Made by a program: the position numbers and the translations under genes. Positions 9,056 to 16,458 of a stretch of 64,000 bases of DNA are shown piece by piece. Positions within the stretch are counted from its first letter, which is position 1, and each line of letters opens with the position of its first letter. The notes under the pieces were generated by a model. It was not told where the DNA came from, did no database searches, and worked only from the letters and a program-made list of their open reading frames with translations. Origin of the DNA: Hanleya hanleyi (Eukaryota; Mollusca; Polyplacophora; Lepidopleurida; Hanleyidae); the NCBI GenBank assembly GCA_036873755.1, contig JAVTVY010020305.1, forward strand, positions 1 to 64,000, given 5' to 3'.

Positions 9056-10181
9056 GGCGTTTCATGTCACGACCTGACACCCAGGAATTAAACGAACGGG
9101 GCCAACCTTGCCATTTGACGAAATGATAGGGGATGCCACGTCGACGTTCCGTTTTCAAAATCTTTTCCACCGTGTAGTAGTCTTTCGGTGTTTTCACGAC
9201 GGGTTGTAATTCTGCCTCGTAAAACGTGCCTTGCAGTGTTTCTCCTTGTAGATCTTCCAGTTGATAGACGTGTGGCTGTCGACGTTTATGGCGAACGATG
9301 ACAAAGTGCTCGTCACTCCAGTTGGGCAAGTAACTTTTCTCAAATTGTCCTTTCACTTTACTGATCCGTACCACATCTCCGCGTTTGTAACGGGGTGACG
9401 TGAGTGGTGGTGGTGGACTGGGTGAGTACAGCGTACCACGCACTTGATGTTCGTTGCGTTCTGTCACATCGAGGGGAGCTCGCTGGATACTACGATGATA
9501 GGCTCGATTGTACCCTTGGACCAGTTGAGGTAGTACATCGATGTACCGTCGGGTGTTTTGGGCAGTAAAATACTTGTACATTCGTCCTTTGAAGGTCCGA
9601 TTGAATCGTTCCACCACAGAGGCTTTGGTCTCGTTGTACGTATGGAAGAAAAATACCTTCTGTTTCTTAAGAAAGGCTTGAAAGGGTCGGTTGAGAAATT
9701 CTGTGCCTTCATCCGTTTGCAAATAGAGGGGTTTGCGCCCCGTCTTGAAAATCTGCTGGAACGCGCGTACCAGATTCTCTCCTGTTTTGGTGCGAATGGG
9801 TAGTACCCATGCATACTTGGATAAAATATCGATACAGGTCAACATGTACCGATGTCCATCATTGTGGGGTGCAAATCGACTCATATCCACTAAATCAGCC
9901 TGCCATTGTGCGTCTATGCCTCCTACGATGACTCGGTTACGGCGAAAATGTCGTCGGGCTGCTCGATGTAAACTATAAGTGTCTTGGGTTTTTAACCAGT
10001 CTCGAACTTCAGTTCGACTGATGCCTTGGGAATGGGCAGCTCGAGCGAGCGCTCCCACAGCGCTATAAGCGGTTGGACTGGTAGGGTTGTAATACAAATC
10101 GGTTAACACCTTGTTCACTGTAGATGCCGACCCCTTTTTTCCCTTTCGGGACCCCCACATCACTGTCTTCCTACCCCTCAT
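9051..10181 (-). CDS. Polinton retroviral-type (rve) integrase with chromodomain
   Basis: 376 aa and intact. The catalytic core has the first Asp in WQADLVDMSRF (about residue 95), the second in LYLQTDEGTEF (about 156) and the Glu in NETKASVVERFNRTF (about 190), the D,D-35-E layout. An SH3-like region (YKRGDVVRISK) follows, then a C-terminal chromodomain (YTVEKILK, VKWQGWPRSFNSWV). The enzyme inserts the element into chromosomes; the chromodomain probably reads histone marks. The ATG overlaps the stop of the upstream gene as ATGA, suggesting one transcript. All catalytic residues look present. Confidence 0.93.
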   Translation of the reverse strand: MRGRKTVMWGSRKGKKGSASTVNKVLTDLYYNPTSPTAYSAVGALARAAHSQGISRTEVRDWLKTQDTYSLHRAARRHFRRNRVIVGGIDAQWQADLVDMSRFAPHNDGHRYMLTCIDILSKYAWVLPIRTKTGENLVRAFQQIFKTGRKPLYLQTDEGTEFLNRPFQAFLKKQKVFFFHTYNETKASVVERFNRTFKGRMYKYFTAQNTRRYIDVLPQLVQGYNRAYHRSIQRAPLDVTERNEHQVRGTLYSPSPPPPLTSPRYKRGDVVRISKVKGQFEKSYLPNWSDEHFVIVRHKRRQPHVYQLEDLQGETLQGTFYEAELQPVVKTPKDYYTVEKILKTERRRGIPYHFVKWQGWPRSFNSWVSGRDMKRL

Positions 10182-10735
10182 CGGGGTGCCCCTGGGTCCC
10201 CGTCCGGGTGTGGTGTGTTCGCTTCATCAGGTGACACTGATACTCTAGCCTCTGTGCACCCTATAGATATAGTATTTTTCTGTTCCCCGGCTGTATCGGG
10301 TTCATGTAGTTGTTCATGGGGTTCAGCCAGCGCGTCCTCCATAGCACGAGCCCACGCCAACTGGTCTGATGATCGCTCGTCCGGTGTAAACAGCTGGTCC
10401 ACAATAGGCACCACTTTCTCCAAGGCTGACCACAGATCGGGGACTAGGGTGAAGCCTCGCGTAGGGTCTTGGTAGCGGCCCAGGCGTAGGAAGAAGGTGG
10501 TACGGTATACATAGATGGCATTGTCTATGTGGATGAGGTGTCCGTCGAGCTCACCGCTCAACACCCGTTTAAATTTGGTCCAGCCGTCACGAGTTAGCGT
10601 CACCGTTTTCGATACGGTCTCAGCGGGCGCCCAGCAAATATCTCCACGGTCTTCCACCAGGGTGACTTTATCTTCATAGACGTGTAACCCCACCTGGGGT
10701 GTAAGGGGCAGGATGGCTCGTAGGTCGGATGACAT
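10178..10735 (-). CDS. PC4-like tandem-domain protein A
   Basis: About 185 aa from the ATG at 10735. That start is chosen because the TATA (10788-10795) and cap motif (10758-10764) place the upstream ATG at 10771 before transcription begins. Two copies of a beta-beta-beta-beta-alpha unit are visible: VYEDKVTLVED..SKTVTLTRDGWTKFKRVL and NAIYVYRTTFFLRL..GFTLVPDLWSALEKVV. Each ends in a TLTxxxW/TLxxxLW helix, as in the single-strand-DNA-binding PC4/SUB1 coactivator fold. The C-terminus is acidic and low-complexity. The stop overlaps the integrase start. PC4 membership is inferred from pattern. A DNA-binding or transcription role is likely but unproven. Confidence 0.6.
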   Translation of the reverse strand: MSSDLRAILPLTPQVGLHVYEDKVTLVEDRGDICWAPAETVSKTVTLTRDGWTKFKRVLSGELDGHLIHIDNAIYVYRTTFFLRLGRYQDPTRGFTLVPDLWSALEKVVPIVDQLFTPDERSSDQLAWARAMEDALAEPHEQLHEPDTAGEQKNTISIGCTEARVSVSPDEANTPHPDGDPGAPR

Positions 10736-10757
10736 GCTTGCTCCAAATGTCGAACGG

Positions 10758-10795
10758 TGAATGACACACACTCTGTCTCACCCCTGGTATTTATA
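10758..10795 (-). promoter_or_regulatory. TATA plus PyCATTCPu cap motif, PC4-like A promoter
   Basis: TATAAATA at 10795-10788 and TCATTCA at 10764-10758, 30 bases apart, both on the - strand. The cap motif equals the PyCATTCPu start-site consensus of histone genes. Confidence 0.65.
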
Positions 10796-10824
10796 GTGTC
10801 AGGTGGGCACAGACATGAGTGGTA

Positions 10825-11520
10825 CTATTCTGTGAGGGGGTCCTTTAGAGAGAGTACTTCATCGACCATGGGGACTACTTGTTGCAAAGCCGTCCATAGA
10901 TCGGGGTCCAGAGTAAAACCACCTCGCTTGAGACAGAGGAGTCGAGCAAAATAGGGACCGCGGAAAATGTAGACGTCGTCACACAGGTGAATGCTATCAC
11001 CGTCGAGGTTACCGCATAACACGCGTTTCAAGGTAATCCAGCCTTCCGGGGATAAAGAGACACGCGCTGGTTCAGACGTACACCAACACCTACTGTCGTC
11101 ATCGATGAGCTCCACGCGTTGGGGATACAACCCTAGGGTGCAGTCCGGTGTAAGAGTGCGGGTAGCTACAGAGTGCGCCTGGGGGTGGAGTACGTCGTGG
11201 ACGTCGGTGATAATAGCTTTCAGCGCCTGCCATAATGCCGGACGGAGTAGGATAGAGGCACCACCACACTGTTCTAACCGGGGAAAAAAAGAATCATCTC
11301 TACCACTTCGTAGGTAGACACCGACTCCCACGTGCATGAAATCGACTTCGGGCTCTTTTCCCTGTAACAACTGTGTCAATAGAGTCCATCCTGCTAGGGT
11401 TAAACATAGCTTCACCTCTCGGGGATGTTCTTCGATGAGCTGCAGTTCATGGTCATAGACGATGAGGATGACGTCAGGCGTGAGTTGGAAGAAGGCAAGC
11501 TCCGCTCCGTGCGCTGCCAT
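10825..11520 (-). CDS. PC4-like tandem-domain protein B
   Basis: About 231 aa from the ATG at 11520; an earlier in-frame codon at 11535 is TTG and precedes the likely start site. Four PC4-like units can be traced as two related halves: IVYDHELQLIEE..LCLTLAGWTLLTQLL and VGVYLRSGR..ILLRPALWQALKAII, then LYPQRVELIDD..RVSLSPEGWITLKRVL and DVYIFRGPYFARLL..GFTLDPDLWTALQQVV. The second half closely matches protein A, so the genes arose by duplication. Its own TATA and cap motif lie just upstream. It is the last gene before the inverted-repeat block at 11577-11858. Confidence 0.6.
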   Translation of the reverse strand: MAAHGAELAFFQLTPDVILIVYDHELQLIEEHPREVKLCLTLAGWTLLTQLLQGKEPEVDFMHVGVGVYLRSGRDDSFFPRLEQCGGASILLRPALWQALKAIITDVHDVLHPQAHSVATRTLTPDCTLGLYPQRVELIDDDSRCWCTSEPARVSLSPEGWITLKRVLCGNLDGDSIHLCDDVYIFRGPYFARLLCLKRGGFTLDPDLWTALQQVVPMVDEVLSLKDPLTE

Positions 11521-11525
11521 AGTGG

Positions 11526-11563
11526 TGAATGACAAAACACCGACGAGGCAAATGTGTATATAT
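11526..11563 (-). promoter_or_regulatory. TATA plus PyCATTCPu cap motif, PC4-like B promoter
   Basis: TATATA at about 11557-11562 and TCATTCA at 11532-11526 on the - strand, 30 bases apart. GTCATTCACC is identical to the motif of the neighbouring paralogue. Confidence 0.6.
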
Positions 11564-11576
11564 CGATTCTTCCCCT

Positions 11577-11858
11577 TGGTGAAAGTCCGTGATGACTCGT
11601 CAGTAAAAAAACCCTAGTCCGTAGCCGTACACGTTATAGGTGCGCACCTCTCTCTATCCGTACCCGTAACCGTTATAGTTTTTATTCCACCCTCACTCTT
11701 CGTGAAAGTCCGTGATGACTCGTGAGTAAAAACCCCTAGTCCGTAGCCGTACACGTTATAGGTTTTTTTTCGCACCTCTCTCTATCCGTACCCGTAACCG
11801 TTATAGTTTTTTATTCCATCCGCCCCCTTGTCCGTGATGATTCGGGCTGTAATGTTAT
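11577..11858 (+). repeat. Inverted-repeat arm (left) with two 121-bp tandem units
   Basis: Two tandem copies of a unit beginning GTGAAAGTCCGTGATGACTC (about 11581 and 11702) are followed by a partial third ending GGGCTGTAATGTTAT. Each unit holds two related CCGTA..CGTTATAG blocks. An inverted copy occurs at 13563-13690. The position just beyond the integrase and PC4-like genes fits a Polinton terminal repeat, but the paired end on the left is outside the window. Confidence 0.8.
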
Positions 11859-12315
11859 ACCTAAATATTATTACAGGTATATTTCGCAACATAAATTTGC
11901 AAAACTACTAAATTTCGATCATACACATAATAGACAACTTATTGATTTAGCGAAATACATTACTGAAGCTGGAGCATTTAAAGATTAATTAAATCATAGT
12001 TTTTTTTTGGTATAAATGACGATGTCTTTGATTCTCCTCACAAGTATTCCTTTTTAGATAAAATTATTAGGTGAATTATATTAAAACAGTTCAATTTCAT
12101 GTATGAGTTCCCCAAGTTTCTCATTCAGAGAAAAAAGGTATCAAATATTTTATTTATTTAATTATATTTTGTAATGTTCCGTCCATTATTCTGATAGTGT
12201 ACATGTAAACATTATTGTTTTATTTGCCTCCAAGCCATGTATCATGTATATATGTTATTGTTATCTCTATACTCTGTAAATGAGTAACGAGAATAAATTC
12301 AACTTCAACTTCAAC
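11859..12315 (+). mobile_element. 5'-truncated non-LTR retrotransposon 3' end
   Basis: A short C-terminal coding remnant (about 11872-11988) is followed by an AT-rich 3' UTR and a TTCAAC-type repeat tail after GAATAAAT. TTAT flanks both ends (11855-11858 and 12316-12319) as a short target-site duplication. The insertion falls exactly inside the inverted repeat: joining the flanks extends the match to the right arm by CTGCAATCATT. Confidence 0.75.
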
Positions 12316-12317
12316 TT

Positions 12318-12546
12318 ATCTGCAATCATTTAACCTGGGAATTGGCCATAGACGAATTTTCGTGCAAAATATGTGGATTGAGAGTTAACCCAGGAAGGGT
12401 GGTCGCACGTGGGCGTAGTCACCCATCAGCGATGTGTACATCACTCTCATGTTATTAATACACGCAATCATTTAACATGGAAATTTTCCACGAGACGAAT
12501 TTCGTGCAAAATGACGGGATTCTGGCGTAACCCAGGAAGGATGGGA
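12318..12546 (+). repeat. Direct repeat with GCAATCATTTAAC start
   Basis: Two diverged copies (about 12322-12405 and 12463-12540) share GCAATCATTTAAC, GACGAATTT, CGTGCAAAAT and GTAACCCAGGAAGG. A third weaker copy lies at about 13703-13780 (TTTGGTGTAAAATG, GTGACCCAGAA), and a fragment at 13540-13560. The role is unknown. The copies flank the 167-aa gene and may be regulatory. Confidence 0.6.
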
Positions 12547-12559
12547 GCCCCACTATTGG

Positions 12560-12724
12560 CCAATGAGATGTCTGTAAAAAGAGCCAATGAGATGGCTATA
12601 AAAAGAGCCAATCTGCTAGCCCTAAAAAGAACCAATGAAGCCAGTATCACCGAGGTTGAAACAGCCAATGAAAATGACCTGTATGTCAGTATAAAGCCAG
12701 CGGGAACGTGGTGAGCGCCATTCC
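12560..12724 (+). promoter_or_regulatory. CCAAT-array promoter of the 167-aa gene
   Basis: Five CCAAT boxes begin at 12560, 12584, 12608, 12632 and 12665; the first four are exactly 24 bp apart. TATAAA is at 12690-12695 and a CCATTC start-site motif at 12718-12723, about 28 bases downstream. Multiple NF-Y-type CCAAT boxes ahead of TATA and a CATTC cap are the classic layout of replication-dependent histone promoters. Confidence 0.75.
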
Positions 12725-12748
12725 AAAACCTTTCACAATACTGACAAG

Positions 12749-13252
12749 ATGACCGATATGAACAACAACAACAACCAACAAGCTGCAGCACGCCAGGAGA
12801 GCGGGGAAATGGTTAATTTTAACCGTGTGGTAGCGAGGATGTCCACCACGACAGGCGCTGGAAAAATGGAGGCAGACCGCAGAGAGAAAGAGAAGCTGGT
12901 GAAAGAGGTGAAAGAATTTTGGCTACATGAAATTCAAGGCTGGTGCCGCCATGCGGATAATAATTTCAACCAACAAGTGACCAACATTCTACGGACCCTC
13001 ATCATCCTTGCAAGAACGGTGACAGATGAAGAGTGGCTGGTCCATCTGAAAGCGGCGATGGACGAGATGTACCCTCCCCCTCCACTACCAACACAAGAAC
13101 AACAACAACAAGTGGAGGCGGCCTCTACCATTCCACCCGCCAACATACTAGACGATCTACCCATTCATGCTGACGACCCCAATGACGAACAACAACAACA
13201 CCGGTACAAACTGAGGCCAGGCTATACCTATTTTTCCGTCAGCGACATGTAA
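12749..13252 (+). CDS. Unknown 167-aa protein with histone-type regulation
   Basis: The ATG at 12749 lies 25 bases after the predicted start site. The protein has an Asn/Gln-rich N-terminus, a charged helical centre (residues about 45-110, with KEKLVKEVKEFWLHEIQGW and VTNILRTLIILARTVTDEEW), a PPPPP stretch, Gln runs and an acidic C-terminal region. No family is recognised, and it is not a histone. The upstream CCAAT array and the histone-type stem-loop 57 bases after the stop mark it as a real gene. It lies between the two inverted-repeat arms. A role in cell-cycle or chromatin control is conceivable, but nothing in the protein shows it. Confidence 0.7.
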   Translation: MTDMNNNNNQQAAARQESGEMVNFNRVVARMSTTTGAGKMEADRREKEKLVKEVKEFWLHEIQGWCRHADNNFNQQVTNILRTLIILARTVTDEEWLVHLKAAMDEMYPPPPLPTQEQQQQVEAASTIPPANILDDLPIHADDPNDEQQQHRYKLRPGYTYFSVSDM

Positions 13253-13308
13253 GGAGTAGACAGGAAAACTCCCCCTGAAGAAAACAGGGTCAACAAATTG
13301 ACTTCAAC

Positions 13309-13356
13309 GGCCCTTTTCAGGGCCAACCAATTGTTGTCAAAAGAGAACTTCTAACT
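13309..13356 (+). terminator. Histone-type 3' stem-loop plus downstream element
   Basis: GGCCCTTTTCAGGGCC at 13309-13324 is a 6-bp stem with a TTTC loop, the animal histone mRNA stem-loop consensus. AACC follows, then a purine-rich AAAAGAGAACTTCTAACTT at about 13338-13356 in the position of the U7-binding histone downstream element. It starts 57 bases after the stop of the 167-aa gene. No AATAAA is seen nearby. Confidence 0.85.
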
Positions 13357-13453
13357 TGGCACAAATACAAATCACAGGTCCTACATCATGTCCTCTTTAT
13401 TCTATACTATTACCAAACTGCAACACCAAAAAAACAATCCCTGCCCCATTAAC

Positions 13454-13469
13454 GGCCCTTTTGAGGGCC
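13454..13469 (+). other. Second histone-like stem-loop
   Basis: GGCCCTTTTGAGGGCC has the same 6-bp stem, with G in place of C in the loop. It lies 130 bases after the first. No purine-rich element follows, so it may be a decayed copy of the 3' module. Confidence 0.55.
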
Positions 13470-13562
13470 AATCCCTTACTTCCAAACACACAGGGGTTTG
13501 TTGTTTTTTTTTCTCAGTGTTTTAGGGCTAACCCATGCAAAAATTTGGTGCAAAATGAGCGG

Positions 13563-13690
13563 AATGATTGCAGATAACATTACAGCCCGAATCATCACGG
13601 ACAAGGGGGCGGATGGAATAAAAACTATAACGGTTACGGGTACGGATAGAGAGAGGTGCGCACCTATAACGTGTACGGCTACGGACTAGG
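13563..13690 (-). repeat. Inverted-repeat arm (right)
   Basis: The reverse complement matches one unit of 11577-11858 nearly base for base, including the AGTCCGTAGCCGTACACG block, the GTGCGCAC palindrome and the end GGGCTGTAATGTTATCTGC. Only a single unit is present here. The two arms enclose the 167-aa gene. Confidence 0.85.
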
Positions 13691-13900
13691 TTTTTTTTTA
13701 CATTTTAACATGGCAAATTTAGACTAGGTGAATATTTGGTGTAAAATGAAAGGGGGTTCTGTCGTGACCCAGAATGCATTGGGGTAATATTATAAAGATA
13801 GAAATGGACTTTAACGTGGAAATTGATGTGTTATTTACCTATTGTTACCTAGGTATGTGTGCATGTGCAGGAGTTGGTGTTATTTTTTTTATTTTGTGCT

Positions 13901-13954
13901 TTTGAGTTTACAAGTTTCCTCTTTCGGAAAGATGGGTTGGCCCTAAAAAGGACT
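13901..13954 (-). terminator. Histone-type 3' stem-loop plus downstream element (RING gene 1)
   Basis: On the - strand AGTCCTTTTTAGGGCC (13954-13939) forms a 5-bp stem including one G:U pair, followed by AACCCA. TTTCCGAAAGAGGAAACTTG (13930-13911) then matches the downstream element of the second RING gene. The loop starts 19 bases after the stop codon. Confidence 0.75.
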
Positions 13955-13972
13955 TTTGGAAGATGTAAGCGA

Positions 13973-14738
13973 TTACATCGTTGGGGACAGGTGGCATTGT
14001 CTTCTCACAGTACACACCGGGCATGTCAACGCTACGAGTTCACACACTAGGGGGTTGTAATCGTCCGGAAGCTCTGGTAATCGGGCATGTCGGTGTATAC
14101 AGGCTATACACAAGGCTTGATGCCCACAGGGGAAAATGGCGTATTTGGCGAAGTGATTACAGCATTCCACGCAGCGTAAATAGGGTGCTGCTTGGCATTC
14201 TGTGTTGGGTGCCAGTCTTCTTTCTATTGCGGTAGCGTAGTGGATGACCTCTTCAATGTGTTCCTTTTGTTTTCCCCTTATGTTTCTGTCTCTTCTTTTG
14301 TATTTTCTTGACTTTTTCTTCACTTCTTCTTCTTCTCCTTCTTCTTCTTCCTGTTCTTCTTCTTCTTCTTTTTTTTTCTTTTTCTTCTTCTTTAACTTGG
14401 AGGCTTTGTTGTTGTTTGTAGATATCTTCTAGCACTCGGTCCATTTCGTCAAATCGTTGGTATTCGAGTGCCGTAAGATCCGGTGTCACTCCTGGGGGGT
14501 CACTAAGATCCGGTGTCGCTCCTGGGGGGTCACTAAGATGCGGTGTCGCTCCTCGGGGGTCTTGATTATGGCCGCCCTGTGGTTGGTGTTCATCTTTAAA
14601 TAAGTCTTGTATAATAGCATCCAGCCATGGGTCATCATGTACCATATCGATGTTCCCGAGCAGTTGTAGTTCATCATCATCATTTATCATGAAGTCTGGT
14701 AACAGGTTGTCAATATCCATGGTTTCACCTTCAGCCAT
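13973..14738 (-). CDS. RING-finger protein 1, split by a frameshift in a GAA tract
   Basis: Two overlapping frames (14738-14253 and 14323-13973) together make one gene. The N-terminus is acidic (DDDELQLL) with three 10-residue repeats of the G(A/V)TPxLSDPP type, then a Glu/Lys/Arg-rich region. The C-terminus is a C3HC4 RING: CVECC, then FPCGHQALCIAC, then CPVC after an insertion. RING domains recruit E2 enzymes, so it is a likely ubiquitin ligase. The frame changes inside a GAA/AAG microsatellite (about 14320-14395), which could be allelic slippage, sequencing error or decay. TATA, cap motif and histone-type 3' end are all present. Confidence 0.7.
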
Positions 14739-14748
14739 AATGTAATTG

Positions 14749-14782
14749 TGAATGAATCAGTAAATACTGCGCGCTATTTATA
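14749..14782 (-). promoter_or_regulatory. TATA plus PyCATTCPu cap motif, RING gene 1 promoter
   Basis: TATAAATA at 14782-14775, next to GCGCGC, and TCATTCA at 14755-14749 on the - strand, about 26 bases apart. The ATG follows 11 bases after the cap motif. Confidence 0.65.
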
Positions 14783-15155
14783 GTGTAACGCGCGGACGTG
14801 AGCGTAATTTTTTAATTTTATATCACATCTTTGTGCTCACTTACGCTGGAGAAATATTTTTGTGTTTCTTTTCCAATTTTAAACCGGTGTGATTTTGCAA
14901 TAAATGCGAGTGCACGTATAAAATTTATTTCAAGTTGAACTGGGGCAACTGACCGTGTAGTATTTAAAAATTTAGAAGGGTAGCGGTAGACTAAGCCACT
15001 ATTTTAATGATTTTATCGATTTTTAGACGCGTAACGTTATGGTTAGGGTAATGTAGAAAACCCGGTACACTGGAAATAAATCGGTTTTCCTGGGTAAAAA
15101 TACGTCAAGTATGTTCCTCACAGCCTTATAATGTCACGCTGAAAATTGTAGCTGG
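14783..15155. other. AT-rich spacer between divergent RING genes
   Basis: No gene is seen. The spacer carries upstream sequence of RING gene 1, including GTAACGCGCGGACGTGAGCG near 14787, but no recognisable array. Confidence 0.5.
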
Positions 15156-15319
15156 TTTATCGAAAGAAAACTAGGAAATTTTATCGTATCACACCGGCTA
15201 CGGTAACACAGCACTATACAGTGTGCAGGCAAAATGTGAGTACAGCTATGGGTGTCAAATGGGTGTGTTAGTGTAGCCCGTGTGATACGATAAAATTTCC
15301 TAGTTTTCTTTTCGATAAA
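15156..15319. mobile_element. Foldback element with ~55-bp inverted repeats
   Basis: TTTATCGAAAGAAAACTAGG...ATCACACCGGCTAC at the left is the near-perfect reverse complement of the right end, leaving a central stretch of about 50 bp. The size (164 bp) and structure fit a MITE or a cruciform-forming sequence. It lies between the promoters of the two RING genes. Confidence 0.75.
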
Positions 15320-15411
15320 CATGCTGCAGTGAACTCACATTTATTGCAAAAAATGAGACCGGTTTATAGTTGGGAAAATAAAAAAACACAAAACATTTTT
15401 AGCAGGTACCA

Positions 15412-15582
15412 GGCCGCCATGTTGCACCCACTGACACGCCGCCATTTTGACCACACAGGCCGCCATTTTGTACACACAGGCCGCCATTTTGTACACACAG
15501 GCCGCCATTTTGACCACACACGCCGCCATTTTGACCACACAGGCCGCCATTTTGACCACACAGGCCGGCTAGACTATAAATA
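15412..15582 (+). promoter_or_regulatory. 21-bp YY1-like array plus TATA, RING gene 2 promoter
   Basis: About seven copies of GCCGCCATTTTGACCACACAG-type units at 21-bp spacing (the first diverged as CCGCCATGTTG) end 10 bases before TATAAATA at 15575-15582. The core CCGCCATTTT is the reverse of AAAATGGCGG, the YY1 consensus. The ATG is 38 bases after the TATA. Confidence 0.75.
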
Positions 15583-15619
15583 ACGCGTAGTATGTTGCCA
15601 TTTACTCACAACTACAATC

Positions 15620-16387
15620 ATGGGTACAAGACGAAGGCTATTCAACGATCCTAGAGAACACAGAGAGGTGATTACGAGAGAAGAACATAACGATGGAGTG
15701 ACAATAATTACAAGCTTTGAGCAGGTTATTGCCGACGAAACGATGATACGGCGAAGTGAAGAACAACTCGAAGAGCTCAGGAGGGAGGCAATGGAAGAAG
15801 ATGCGAGGTTGATGAGACGGCGAAGTCAAGAACAAGACGAGGAGATAAGGAGGGTGGCAATGGAAGAAGATGAGGATGTAACTGATGATGAACTCCCCGA
15901 CCTAGAGTGGTTAAACAGTAACAGACCTCCAGCAAATACAACGGCTACCCAAACACCAATTATAACAACGCCGGCTACCGAAACAACAAGAAGAACAACA
16001 ACAACAACACCACCAACATGCTCTTGGGCCGAGGTAACCCGCCTGAACGAACAGGTGAACCGCCTAAACCAACAGGTGACCCACCAAAACGAACAGATTA
16101 ATGAAATGAGGGAAGACATGGGTCAAATGGACGCTGTGAAGTTTAAACTACAACAAGACCTACATAAGGAAAACAGTAAATCAAACTGTAGCGTGTGTAC
16201 AGACGACGAAAGCCTGTACGCCCTATTTCCGTGCGGGCATTTATGCCTATGTGAAGAATGCTGGGTGACGCTAACATGTATAGGGGACACGTGCCACTGC
16301 GCTGAAACGGACGAACAGCATTTAAAGATCAAGTGTCCCGTGTGTAGGAAGCAGGTGGCCGGGGTAAAGAGAATCTACCGCTCCTAA
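15620..16387 (+). CDS. RING-finger protein 2 with coiled coil
   Basis: 255 aa and intact. The N-terminal half is strongly charged, with two similar RRSEEQLEELRREAMEEDAR / RRSQEQDEEIRRVAMEEDED repeats. A Thr-rich linker follows, then a coiled coil (EVTRLNEQVNRLNQQVTHQN, residues about 137-180). The C-terminal RING has CSVC, FPCGHLCLCEEC and CPVC, with a ~25-residue insertion containing CHC. The RING layout matches RING protein 1 and is closest in style to viral/IAP-type ligases. It probably acts as a ubiquitin ligase. The 3' end carries a histone-type stem-loop 26 bases after the stop. Confidence 0.8.
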   Translation: MGTRRRLFNDPREHREVITREEHNDGVTIITSFEQVIADETMIRRSEEQLEELRREAMEEDARLMRRRSQEQDEEIRRVAMEEDEDVTDDELPDLEWLNSNRPPANTTATQTPIITTPATETTRRTTTTTPPTCSWAEVTRLNEQVNRLNQQVTHQNEQINEMREDMGQMDAVKFKLQQDLHKENSKSNCSVCTDDESLYALFPCGHLCLCEECWVTLTCIGDTCHCAETDEQHLKIKCPVCRKQVAGVKRIYRS

Positions 16388-16413
16388 AACAAGTGTCGTA
16401 ACACTTTTCCAAA

Positions 16414-16458
16414 GGCCCTTTTTAGGGCCAACCCATGTTTCCGAAAGAGAACTTCTAA
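16414..16458 (+). terminator. Histone-type 3' stem-loop plus downstream element (RING gene 2)
   Basis: GGCCCTTTTTAGGGCC at 16414-16429 forms a perfect 6-bp stem with a TTTT loop, followed by AACCCA and CCGAAAGAGAACTTCTAA at 16441-16458. The match to the RING gene 1 3' end continues about 40 bases further (AAACTCAAAGCACAAAA). Confidence 0.85.

Noticed and set aside
12409..12714. 101-aa open frame on the + strand
   Set aside because: It overlaps the CCAAT array and TATA box of the next gene and is explained by the promoter repeats.
15412..15565. CRISPR-like repeat array
   Set aside because: Units are contiguous 21-mers without unique spacers, in a eukaryotic context.
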